Source: Sabellastarte sp. h YS-2021
Taxonomy: Eukaryota; Annelida; Polychaeta; Sabellida; Sabellidae
Assembly (NCBI GenBank): GCA_964017235.1
Contig: OZ024928.1
Location: 152,916,881 to 152,980,880 of the forward strand
Reading direction: 5' to 3'
Length of the DNA: 64,000 bases
Position numbers and translations under genes: made by a program. Shown here piece after piece: positions 36,970 to 45,070 of this stretch. The notes below the pieces were generated by a model. It did no database searches, was not told the origin of the DNA, and was given only the letters and a program-made list of their open reading frames with translations. Each line of letters opens with the position of its first letter. Position 1 is the stretch's first letter.

Positions 36970-38635
36970 ATTATCTCCCACCTGCGGCCGAAGGCCGTGG
37001 TCGGGAGATTATAAAACGCCTTCCATACGTGCGCGCGTGCGTCCGTCCGTTCGTCACGTTTTTGCATAAACCTTAATATCTCATTCATTTATTCATTTAT
37101 CTTCACCAAATTTGCAGGGAATGTTTATGGCTATGAAAACCTGTCTCTGAAAAATTTTAGCCTCATTTTGAAAAACAAAATGGCCACTATAGCTAATTGT
37201 TTGAAAATCGTAAAGGTGCTCTAAATCTGGAAATATTCCAGCTTGCTTCATCAAATTTGCACAAAAGCTATATGGCTAGTAAAGATAGCCTGATAGTAAT
37301 TTTGGCCTAGTTCAAAAAACAAAATGGCTGCCATATCACATGTTTAATGTCAAACAGGGTTATCCTTTTAAAAAGGCCTTGTATCTCCCCAAATATTGCT
37401 CCTAGAGGTTCAGAATGTGAAAACAACTTGTAGGAAGTCATGGCCTGGGAATCTTTTCCAGGTGTTGAATTTGACCCCTGCTTCAAGGTTGAATGAGGTT
37501 GTCACACTAAAACGTCCTTATTTCTCCCTTATTAGTGGTGCTATGGCTTCAGATTGTAAAGACCATGAAAAGCAAAGGCCGTGGTCGAGAGATTGTATGT
37601 CTGTATGTACATGTGTCTGTTTTTGCATCCGTCCATGTGTTCATTTGTCAGGTTTTAACATTAGCCTTAAGATCTCATTCAATTATAAAGATATCTTCAT
37701 CAAATTTGCAGAGAATGTTTATGGCTACAAAAACCTGTCTCTGCAAAATTTTGGCCTCATTTTGAAAAACAAAATGGCCACCATAGCCAATTGTTTAAAA
37801 ATCATAAAGTTGTTCTAAATCTCGAAGTATTCCAGCTAGCTTCATCAAATTTGCACAAAAGATATATGGCTAGAAAAGCTAGCGTGATAGTAATTTTAAC
37901 CTAGTGCTAAAAGGAAAATGGCCGCCATATCACATGTTTAATGTCAAACGGGGTTATTCTATTAAAAAGGTCTTATATCTCCCCTAATATTGCTCTTAGA
38001 GGTTCAGAATGTCAAAACAACTTGTAGGAAGTCATGGCCTGGGAATCTTTTCCACGTATTGAATTTTCCTTTGACCCCTGCTTCAAGGTTAAATGGGGTT
38101 ATCACACTAAAATGTCCTTATTTCACCCTTATTATTGGTGCTATGGGTTCAGAATATAAAGACAGACCATCAAAAGTCCTGGCCTTCAAATGTTTTGCCT
38201 GAAAAAAAACTTTCGCCTTATTTGGAAAAACAAAATGGCCTCCATAGCCAATTATTTAAAAATCATTAAGATGCTCTAAAACTTGAAATGTTGCAGCTAG
38301 GTTCATCAAATATGCGCAAAATATATATGGCTAGCAAAGTTAGGTTGATAGTAATTTGGCCTAGTTTCGAAAACAAAATGGCCATCTTATCACATGTTAA
38401 ATGGGATTATCCTATTAAAAATGCCTTATATCTCCCTTATCATTGCTACTAGGGGTTCCAAATGTGAAAACAATTTGAAGGAAGTAAAGGCCTGAGACTC
38501 TTTTCCAATTGCTGACTTTTACCTTTGACCCCTTCTTCAATGTCAAGTGGGGTTATCTTACTACAAAGGCCTTATACTTTAGTTCTCCATTATTACTGAT
38601 TCTAAGGCAGGAGATAACCGCTGCGGCAGTGGCCT
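36970..38635 (-). mobile_element. Family G element copy 2
   Basis: The left hairpin is ATCTCCCACC ... CGGGAGAT (36973-37009) with inner CGGCC GAA GGCCG. The body contains repeated modules of about 300-460 bp: TTCATCAAATTTGCA occurs at 37246, 37696 and 37839; ATATCACATGTTTAATGTCA at 37332 and 37928; and AGAATGTGAAAACAACTTGT-type sequence at 37411 and 38005. The right end has GGCAGGAGATAACCGCTGCGGCAGTGG (38606-38631 region). Short frames within it are incidental. Confidence 0.6.
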
Positions 38636-38867
38636 TGTTTCACCTTGCATCTTGCTGCAACATATCTCTTGATGAGACAAATATTGAATGTGAAACTATA
38701 AGCATAATGTGCTGGTCAAGGAGTTGTTAAATGCATTAACCGTTGATTAACCAGTTAATTGTTTCCAATGTTTAGTATGTTTGAGGTAATACCTAAAATG
38801 TCACACGGCCATGTGTCCCAGATTTAGGTGAACAATGTGGCAGAATGCATGATACCAGAAAATAGCA

Positions 38868-39130
38868 TCAGAGATGCCCGTACCCCACAGCCTGAGGAAA
38901 TAGTTTTCAATACCATGAGATACAGAAGTAGTGAAACAGTACACAGAATGGGATACTTTCAGAGCAGTGTCAGTGTCCAAATAATGTTTTAAGTAGAGAA
39001 AATAACATCTAAGAGGATGTAAAGATTAAGTATTAAAACAAGACAATTCAATAAACTAAAGATTATGAAGCTGTAAAATTTATTAACTGGAGAATAGCTG
39101 TCAATGAAAATATCACAATTATGTAAAAGT
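38868..39130 (+). mobile_element. Family D 5' fragment
   Basis: AGCATCAGAGATGCCCGTAC followed by CCCACAGCCTGAGG reproduces the D 5' hairpin and motif T. The following GAGATACAGAAGTAGTGAAA matches 11690-11710. No D tandem units follow. Confidence 0.6.
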
Positions 39131-39138
39131 ACATATAA

Positions 39139-39293
39139 CTAGACCAAGGACGCATCTGCGGCCAGATGCAAGGTGTATCCACCGGAAAAGGACAACTAAC
39201 ACGGTTTTGAAGATAAATAGCATTTTTCAAAAATAAGCGAGGTTTAAGCAGTTTTAAGTTTGGCTACCCTCATTTGACCTTGAAGGAGGGGCC
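39139..39293 (+). mobile_element. Family B element B4, 5' end and first partial unit
   Basis: ACTAGACCAAGGAC, hairpin GCATCTG CGGC CAGATGC (39152-39169) and motif T GTATCCACCGGA (39175-39186). The stem differs from other B copies, but the change is compensated on the other arm. The 147-bp array is broken at 39293 by the LTR-derived insert and resumes at 40283. It is broken again by the tyrosine-recombinase retrotransposon and resumes at 46858. Confidence 0.65.
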
Positions 39294-39310
39294 TGCTTAG
39301 AGGTACACAG

Positions 39311-39925
39311 TTATAAGTAGAGACTTTTTGCTGGACTTCTGTTAGCCTTCTCCCGCTTGTTGAAGTGTACCACTTCCTCAGATGTCCCTTTGTCAATCTC
39401 CTTTATGTGTTGAGCAGCTACGTCACTAGCTCTCAGCATGTCAATTGCTTCATTTAGATTGACTGCCTTCTCTCTAAACATCCGTGCTCTTGCAGCCTTG
39501 TCTTTTGTCCCCAGAACCACTCAGTTTTTCAACAAACTGTCAGTCATTGCTTCAAAGTTGCAAGACTTTGAAAGATGTCTCAGTGTTAACCCACTGATCC
39601 ACATTTTCATTGGGGCCCTTCATCACATGAGTAGAACATGTTCGTAAATCTCATTTTGGGTTGGTTTGAAATAACTTTCTAGTGCCTTTATGCACTTTGC
39701 TGGATCTTTCTGGTCTGCATCTGTTGTCTCAAGATTTTTTAAGATTCTAAAACAATCTCTACCCACAACAGATATTAAAGTTGCAACCCTTACATTCTTT
39801 GATTTCTCCCTTAGTCCAGTGACAACTTCGTAATTTTCCAATTGATCTTTGAAAAATGTGCAATTACTAAGTAAGTCACCTTTCACCTCCATTGGAGCTG
39901 GAACAGGGATATTAACAAAAGGCAT
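39311..39925 (-). pseudogene. Ty3/gypsy-type gag fragment, frameshifted
   Basis: Reading on the minus strand from an ATG at 39925, the first 100 codons resemble the capsid region of Ty3/gypsy (K02A2.6-like) Gag proteins, which assemble the virus-like particle. The frame then breaks near 39625. It runs through other frames between 39620 and 39520, with at least two shifts and one in-frame stop, and resumes at 39520 with VLGTKDKAARARMF, another conserved part of the same domain. The last residues are encoded by the inverted LTR end. No zinc knuckle, protease or reverse transcriptase follows. It is a dead fragment. Confidence 0.75.
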
Positions 39926-40024
39926 TCTGAATATTTTGATTGTGCTGTGTATTATATCCTGTTGTCACTGTTTGTATCCTATTATGAGATGTATTCCTCT
40001 ATAATAGTCAAACAACTGACACCA

Positions 40025-40282
40025 TGTTTATAGTTCTGATGTATATATTTTCAATAACTACAAGTAAAGATAGTTATATAAAAGTTATATTTTTCTATTT
40101 TATTGTATAATCACAAATACACATATATAAAGGCGGATGTTTACCTTTATAAAAGGATATTAGAGTTCAAGAGGAGGTCATTCCCATAAACTGATACATT
40201 TAACATCTGGATTTCATATACCACTTTACAATTGTCTTAGCCTTTAACAAAGTCTCTACTTATAACTGTATACCTCTAAACA
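40025..40282 (-). repeat. LTR (258 bp), minus strand
   Basis: On the minus strand it begins TGTTTAGAGG and ends ATAAACA, giving the TG...CA termini of an LTR within a 6-bp inverted repeat. Directly after it comes TGGTGTCAGTTG, fitting a tRNA primer-binding site. It includes TATAAAGG near 40135 and AATAAA near 40105, usable as TATA box and poly(A) signal. Confidence 0.75.
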
Positions 40283-40930
40283 GGGCCCAAGGCCAAATCT
40301 AACCACATCAAAAGATTCATAGCTTATGGTTTCCCATATGTTGGTTTCATATTGCAAACCCTCTAGGACCAATAATAAGTGAGCTAAAACCACTTTTAAA
40401 TTTGCCTATCCTCATTTGACCTTAAAGGAGGAACCAAAGTCAAATCTGAAGACATCAGAAGATTCCCAGGTCATGAGTTCCTACAAGTAGTCTTAACATT
40501 GAAAAACTCTAGGACCAACAATCAGTGAGTTATAAGCACTGTTAACTTTGGCTATCCTCGTTTGACCTTGAAGGAGGGACCCAAGGTCAAATCTGACTAC
40601 ATTAGAAGATTCCCAGCCCATGATTTCCTATAGATTGGTTTCTTATTGCAAACCTCTAGGGCCAATAATAAGCGAGCTAGAGGCACTTTTAGGTTTGGCT
40701 AGCCTCATTTGACCTTGAAGGAGGGGCCCAAGGTCAAATCTGACCACACCAAAAGATTCCCAGCCCATGATTTCCTATAGGTTGGCTTCACATCCCAAAC
40801 CTCTAGGACCAACAATAAGTGAGTTATAACCACTTTTACCTTTGACTATCCTCATTTGACCTTGAAGGAGGGGCCCAAGGTCAAATCTGACCACACCAAA
40901 ACAATCACAGCCCATGAATTCCTATTGTTG
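40283..40930 (+). repeat. 147-bp units of B4, middle segment
   Basis: About four 147-bp units between the LTR-derived insert and the retrotransposon. They are more diverged than those of B1-B3. The last unit stops at about 40925-40931 (TTCCTAT, then TGTTGG). Confidence 0.8.
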
Positions 40931-41010
40931 GTCAGACATGGTGGGTGTCTGAACTGTCAGTGGCGAAGGCAAAAAATATTCTTGTTTATTGTAACGCCCT
41001 GTAAATAGGG

Positions 41011-41029
41011 AGGTCATGACCTTTGACCT
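41011..41029 (+). promoter_or_regulatory. Nuclear-receptor-like motif cluster in the retrotransposon 5' region
   Basis: AGGTCATGACCT (41011-41022) is a perfect palindrome of the AGGTCA half-site. It overlaps TGACCTTTGACCT (41017-41029), the exact complement of the DR1 consensus AGGTCAAAGGTCA used by RXR/HNF4/PPAR-type receptors. It lies about 400 bp upstream of gag. Regulatory activity is inference. Confidence 0.4.
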
Positions 41030-41430
41030 TTGTATTCCCGCCAAATGCAGCCATTTTTATTAAACTTTAAGATTTCAACGGGGAAACACCCCTTTTATAA
41101 AATCAAATTTTTACCTTCGATTTTAGTCGATTTTGTTTTAACTTTTGGAAACTCTGAAGCTTCAGAAGCACTGAAACCTCAGAGTTTCAGTGTACTTTCA
41201 GAGTTGTGGCTGTTCCCGATGATGAAGTGCGAATGTTGAAGATCTGATGTTGGCTGGTGGCGACTGTATATCTATCTCAGATTATTGAGACAGGCGATAC
41301 TGGCTCTGGGGTGACTTGGAGCAGCTTTGAAGGGCTGTATACACTTTATTATCTTTTAAATAAGTCATCACAGACCTAGTGCGCGTGTAGCAGTGATCTG
41401 ATCACACTATTTGTGTTCCTAGATTTCAAT

Positions 41431-42387
41431 ATGCCAAAGACATTTGACTGCAACGCCTGTGGGGACAGGCACCAGAGACCTATTAATAGTAGATGTTCAC
41501 GAGTTATTGACGATGAACCAGAGGATGGCATTAGTATTACAAGTGCGGGACAGTCTGATATTAACCTTCAAATATTAAGCGAATTGAAGAGTTTGAGTGG
41601 TCAGATGCAGGCCATGGAAGAAAGGGTGGACAAGGTGGAGAAGCCAGGCAATCAAGCAGCTTCCAGGTCAGCAGAAACCACAGCAACAGCGTCAAACACA
41701 GCGTCAAGTACAGTGTCAGACAGTGTCATCCCATCTATGGACTTCCTGAGAGCATCAGACAGTATACAGGCCAGAGTGGACGACAGGATCAAGGAACTTC
41801 AAGCCATGCACCCACAAGGCAAGTTCAAATCCCAAAGGGGTGGTTCTGATACTTATTGGTGTAAAAAGGAAGTTCCTTGGCCCCAAAATCATATATTAAG
41901 TGGTGCTAGCAAGTCCAGGGTTTCTTATGACAGTTTGTCGATGGCCCAATGGGTCGCTGGTTTCTGTACAATTATCAAAGATGAAAGTAATGTGCAAACC
42001 AAAAACAACATGTTAAGTTATGTAGCTGACCTCATGGAGGACTGCCACGACTTTGGGTGGCAGTCAGCCAAGGGGGCTCATGCGGTAGTCTTGTGCCACA
42101 TGGAGGAAAACAAAGCTGATTGGGGGGAAACCAATAAACTGGACCGTCTGAGACGGGTTCATGCCCAAAAAACTCACAATTCAAGTGTATCATTGGGTCG
42201 AAAGTTTAAATCCAAAGAAAAGGGCATCCCATGTCGGTTTTTCCAAAAGGGCACTTGTGGGCAAAAAACTGAGCATGAAAATGGGGGTCAGCTGTATCTC
42301 CATGTGTGTGAGCATTGTTTTGTAAAAGGAAGGTCTCATCCCCACCCAGGTAAAGAATGTAGACAAAAACCATCAAAAAACGAATAG
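41431..42387 (+). CDS. Gag-like protein of the tyrosine-recombinase retrotransposon
   Basis: 318 residues from the first ATG (41431). The same frame is open back to a GTG at 41413, but ATG is the natural start. An N-terminal CNACGDRHQRP...C motif could bind zinc (C-x2-C-x3-H spacing). A short acidic heptad-like stretch (roughly residues 44-72, LQILSELKSLSGQMQAMEER) may form a coiled coil. A Ser/Thr/Ala-rich linker follows. Near the C terminus is a Cys/His-rich cluster, CRFFQKGTC...H, then HVCEHCF...SHPHPGKEC, likely zinc-binding and RNA-binding. The role by family is coating the element RNA. The stop TAG (42385-42387) lies within a -1 frameshift signal, so part of the product should be a longer fusion with the next frame. 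Confidence 0.85.
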   Translation: MPKTFDCNACGDRHQRPINSRCSRVIDDEPEDGISITSAGQSDINLQILSELKSLSGQMQAMEERVDKVEKPGNQAASRSAETTATASNTASSTVSDSVIPSMDFLRASDSIQARVDDRIKELQAMHPQGKFKSQRGGSDTYWCKKEVPWPQNHILSGASKSRVSYDSLSMAQWVAGFCTIIKDESNVQTKNNMLSYVADLMEDCHDFGWQSAKGAHAVVLCHMEENKADWGETNKLDRLRRVHAQKTHNSSVSLGRKFKSKEKGIPCRFFQKGTCGQKTEHENGGQLYLHVCEHCFVKGRSHPHPGKECRQKPSKNE

Positions 42388-42409
42388 GGCACTGCAGTAA
42401 TGCAGTGCC
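42375..42409 (+). promoter_or_regulatory. Programmed -1 ribosomal frameshift signal
   Basis: The heptamer A AAA AAC (42375-42381) lies in the correct gag reading phase (TCA AAA AAC). A 6-nt spacer (GAATAG, which includes the gag stop) follows. Then comes a perfect 9-bp stem, GGCACTGCA (42388-42396) / TGCAGTGCC (42401-42409), closed by a GTAA (GNRA-type) tetraloop. A -1 slip leads into the downstream frame, which has no ATG in its first 84 codons counted from the GTG at 42405. All three textbook parts are present. Confidence 0.85.
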
Positions 42410-43433
42410 AGCAAATGCAAGTAAAAATTATTGCAGTACTCGAACTGTAGTAAATAGTAAAAAATGCTTTGTACAAAGTAGGGACTGGAAGCAAGATTGG
42501 TGGTTTTGTAATAACGTATTGTATGCTGATATTGTGAAAAACAAATGTAAAAGTGTCAGTAAAGTTCAAGTGCAAAGTATTGAGGGCCAGGACGTGCAAG
42601 GTGTTAAAAAATACAGAAACACACGCACAAAAGGTGAGTGTATTGCTGATAAAAACATGAAAGGCTATTGCAGTAAAAACATCACACCAACATGTGGCCA
42701 CATGGAGTCAAAAAAGTCATTGACACGTGCAAATACTAATATTGCTTCTGACACAAAAACAAAGGGCACAAATCGCCAGTGTTCTCGTGTAAAAATCACT
42801 AAAAAACCAAAAATCACAATGAATCAATACCCAGACATCAAGAATGGTCAAAGGTGCGAATCTGAATACAATAGCCATATAATTAATGGTGGTTGTATAC
42901 AGAGGTGCGACTTTGCAGACAATGGTCAAAGTCGCACGTCAAGACATAACAATACAAACCAAAGTCCATGCACTTACACAACAAGTGTCAAAAATAGATT
43001 TTGGCCCTTGTGCACTGACGAGAATGTTAAACACAGTTCACATGGTCACGAATACTTGGTTGAGGCATGTGTCAGTGACAGTAGAAGCGCCAAAAAGGTG
43101 GAAAGTCGTGTCAAAAATAAAAGCAAATGTCAATCACCAGTTGTCAATAGCTGTACAGTAAGTCCGACTCAAGTTAGGCATCAGGACACAGTGGTATCTC
43201 CTGAAACCACAGTAACATTGAGTGCAAATCAAAGTAATGTACTTCATGATCACAGTTCGGATCCGGACAAATATGCAATGGATCTTAGGTTTCGTCCCCG
43301 ACATAGACTTAGAATCCAAGAAGCCAAAAATTGTCAGGTCTTCAAACTTTGGGATAAGCAAATGTCTGATAAGTTTGGTTACATCTACAAGAGCAGATTA
43401 TCCCAAGTAGGGATCATAGAAATACCAGTGTGA
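42381..43433 (+). CDS. Orphan frame of the retrotransposon, -1 extension of Gag
   Basis: About 350 codons open in the -1 frame relative to gag, entered through the slippery site rather than by its own start; the first in-frame ATG comes after about 93 codons. The product is rich in Lys, Asn, Ser, Thr and Cys. It has many short KNK/CSK/CKS patches and scattered Cys/His (WWFCNN, SSHGHEYLVEAC) but no domain I recognise. No D-T/S-G aspartic protease motif is visible. The C terminus (FRPRHRLRIQEAKNCQVFKL...) overlaps the RT frame by about 60 nt. It may be a second nucleic-acid-binding part of Gag or the N terminus of Pol. Its function is unknown. Confidence 0.7.
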   Translation, partial: RIGHCSNAVPANASKNYCSTRTVVNSKKCFVQSRDWKQDWWFCNNVLYADIVKNKCKSVSKVQVQSIEGQDVQGVKKYRNTRTKGECIADKNMKGYCSKNITPTCGHMESKKSLTRANTNIASDTKTKGTNRQCSRVKITKKPKITMNQYPDIKNGQRCESEYNSHIINGGCIQRCDFADNGQSRTSRHNNTNQSPCTYTTSVKNRFWPLCTDENVKHSSHGHEYLVEACVSDSRSAKKVESRVKNKSKCQSPVVNSCTVSPTQVRHQDTVVSPETTVTLSANQSNVLHDHSSDPDKYAMDLRFRPRHRLRIQEAKNCQVFKLWDKQMSDKFGYIYKSRLSQVGIIEIPV

Positions 43434-45070
43434 ACGATGTCTTAAAAATGCATAACATTATTAGTGAATCCGACACTTATAACTTCTTGCAGTGTCAGAT
43501 ACAGGTTCCTTCACAGTTAAATGCTGATGTTTGGGAAAATTATCTGGGCGATTATTGGGATACCCAGTTAAAATATCTGATAAGATATGGATTTCCACTT
43601 GATTTTAATAGAAATGTTAAACTATCTCATAAATTAGGTAATCATGGATCAGGAAATAAATATCCCACAGACATTGAAGCGTACTTAGCAGAAGAAATAG
43701 AACACAATGCCATCTTAGGTCCATTTGATATTCCTCCAATAACAGACCTCCATGTATCCCCATTCATGACTCGAGAAAAGCCAGGAGCCCCTCATCGCAC
43801 GGTGATAATAGACCTTAGCTTTCCTGCTGGCGAGTCTGTTAATGCTGGGGTCGACCCTGACCAGTACCTGGGTTCGAAATTCTTGCTCACTCTCCCCACT
43901 ATAGATACTATCACCAGTAAACTAGTCAAACTAGGCAAGGGAGCCTTACTTTATAAAATTGATATATCTAGAGCATTTAGGCATGTTAAAATAGACCCTG
44001 CTGATTATAAATATTTAGGTCTCCACTTTCAAAACTACTTCCTTGATAGTTGCCTACCATTCGGCTTTCGGCACGGTTCGGCCATCTTCCAACGGCTCAG
44101 TGACGCCGTCAGGCATATCATGTATACCAAAGGTCACACTGTCACAAATTATATTGACGATATCGTCGGATATGCAGTTAAATCCAAGGCTCAGACCTCT
44201 TTTGACACATTGCTTAGCCTCCTTCAGGAATTAGGCTTCAAAATCAGTGAAAATAAGTTGGTCAGACCAACTACCAAAGCCATTTGCCTAGGCATCGAAT
44301 TAGACACTGAAAATTCAACAATTGCTGTACCTCAAGAAAAATTACATGATATTCGGGCAGAATGTGACCAGTGGCTCAATAAAACTACTTGTACAAAACG
44401 CCAGCTTCAGTCACTACTGGGTAAACTCCTGTATGTTACAAAATGTGTTCAAGCCTCAAGATCTTTCTTAAACAAAATGTTAGATACCTTAAGGTCATCC
44501 ACCAAGCAAGATACCATTGTCATAGATTGCGAATTTAGAAGAGACATTAATTGGTTCATTAGGTTCTTGCCCCACTTCAATGGTGTAGCCTTCTTCAGTC
44601 ATAAACCCATATATACACACGTTGAGCTGGACGCTTCGCTTCAGGGCTTGGGGGCTATGTGTGGTCAAGAAATCTATGCCATTGCACTTTCAAAAGGCTA
44701 CCAAAATTATAACATTGTACACCTGGAAATGGTGAATATTCTAGTGGCAGTTCGAACATGGGCCCATCAGTGGCAAGGTAGAAAAGTGGTCATACACTGT
44801 GATAACCAGGCTGTGGTCTCGGTTTTGAATTCAGGACACACTAGAGATATGACCCTTGCAGCTATGGCTCGTAATATTAGCATGACCATTGCTTTCAAGG
44901 ATATAGAACTGATCACAGTCCACATTGAAGGTAAACGAAATGTCGTAGCTGATGCTCTGTCCAGATTATCCTTAAATCCAGCCCTATGGGAAAAAATTGC
45001 ACAATTGGTCCCTGGGCATACATGGATCACTCCCGAAGCCAATGCATTGACAGTAGATTGGTCTATCTAA
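43373..45070 (+). CDS. Reverse transcriptase-RNase H of the tyrosine-recombinase retrotransposon
   Basis: The frame opens at 43373. The first in-frame ATG is at 43448, and a GTG at 43430 overlaps the stop of the previous frame. Numbering from that GTG (546 residues), RT motif A is LLYKIDISRAFRHVKI (Asp178), motif B LPFGFRHGSA (210-217), and the catalytic box YIDD (241-244). Motif D includes GFKISENKLV. RNase H follows with Asp401 (HVELDAS), Glu433 (HLEMVN), Asp458 (IHCDNQA) and Asp508 (NVVADALSR), so all four catalytic acids are present. The enzyme would copy the element RNA and degrade it. The frame is -1 relative to the preceding one, but no canonical slippery heptamer is seen there. No disabling change was found. 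Confidence 0.92.
   Translation, partial: VWLHLQEQIIPSRDHRNTSVNDVLKMHNIISESDTYNFLQCQIQVPSQLNADVWENYLGDYWDTQLKYLIRYGFPLDFNRNVKLSHKLGNHGSGNKYPTDIEAYLAEEIEHNAILGPFDIPPITDLHVSPFMTREKPGAPHRTVIIDLSFPAGESVNAGVDPDQYLGSKFLLTLPTIDTITSKLVKLGKGALLYKIDISRAFRHVKIDPADYKYLGLHFQNYFLDSCLPFGFRHGSAIFQRLSDAVRHIMYTKGHTVTNYIDDIVGYAVKSKAQTSFDTLLSLLQELGFKISENKLVRPTTKAICLGIELDTENSTIAVPQEKLHDIRAECDQWLNKTTCTKRQLQSLLGKLLYVTKCVQASRSFLNKMLDTLRSSTKQDTIVIDCEFRRDINWFIRFLPHFNGVAFFSHKPIYTHVELDASLQGLGAMCGQEIYAIALSKGYQNYNIVHLEMVNILVAVRTWAHQWQGRKVVIHCDNQAVVSVLNSGHTRDMTLAAMARNISMTIAFKDIELITVHIEGKRNVVADALSRLSLNPALWEKIAQLVPGHTWITPEANALTVDWSI

Larger units (their letters stand above)
39294..40282 (-). mobile_element. LTR-retrotransposon derivative with inverted LTR termini
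   Basis: The insert sits in a 147-bp unit and is flanked by a perfect 5-bp duplication, GGGCC (39289-39293 and 40283-40287). Removing one copy restores the unit phrase GGAGGGGCCCAAGG. On the minus strand it starts with a full LTR (40282-40025), a primer-binding-like TGGTGTCAG and a decayed gag. It ends, instead of with a second LTR, with an inverted copy of the first 34 bp of the LTR (39294-39327, two mismatches). Both outer ends therefore read TG(T/C)TTAGAGGTA inward. It looks like a rearranged Ty3/gypsy-type cDNA that an integrase inserted. Confidence 0.8.

Noticed and set aside
37396..37818. 140-codon plus-strand frame and the related one at 37990-38202
   Set aside because: Both lie in the G element body and reflect its internal repeats. 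The cysteine-rich part comes from a TGT-rich segment shared with 31360-31420.
39294..40282. A DNA transposon that captured gag
   Set aside because: The inverted ends are the start of the LTR itself, with TG/CA termini, a primer-binding-like site after the complete LTR and a 5-bp duplication. These point to a retroviral-type integrase rather than a TIR transposase.
42336..43361. Antisense frames opposite the retrotransposon (42336-42701, 42717-42929, 43134-43361)
   Set aside because: Shadows of the plus-strand frames. Their hydrophobic look comes from the complement of Lys/Asn-rich codons.
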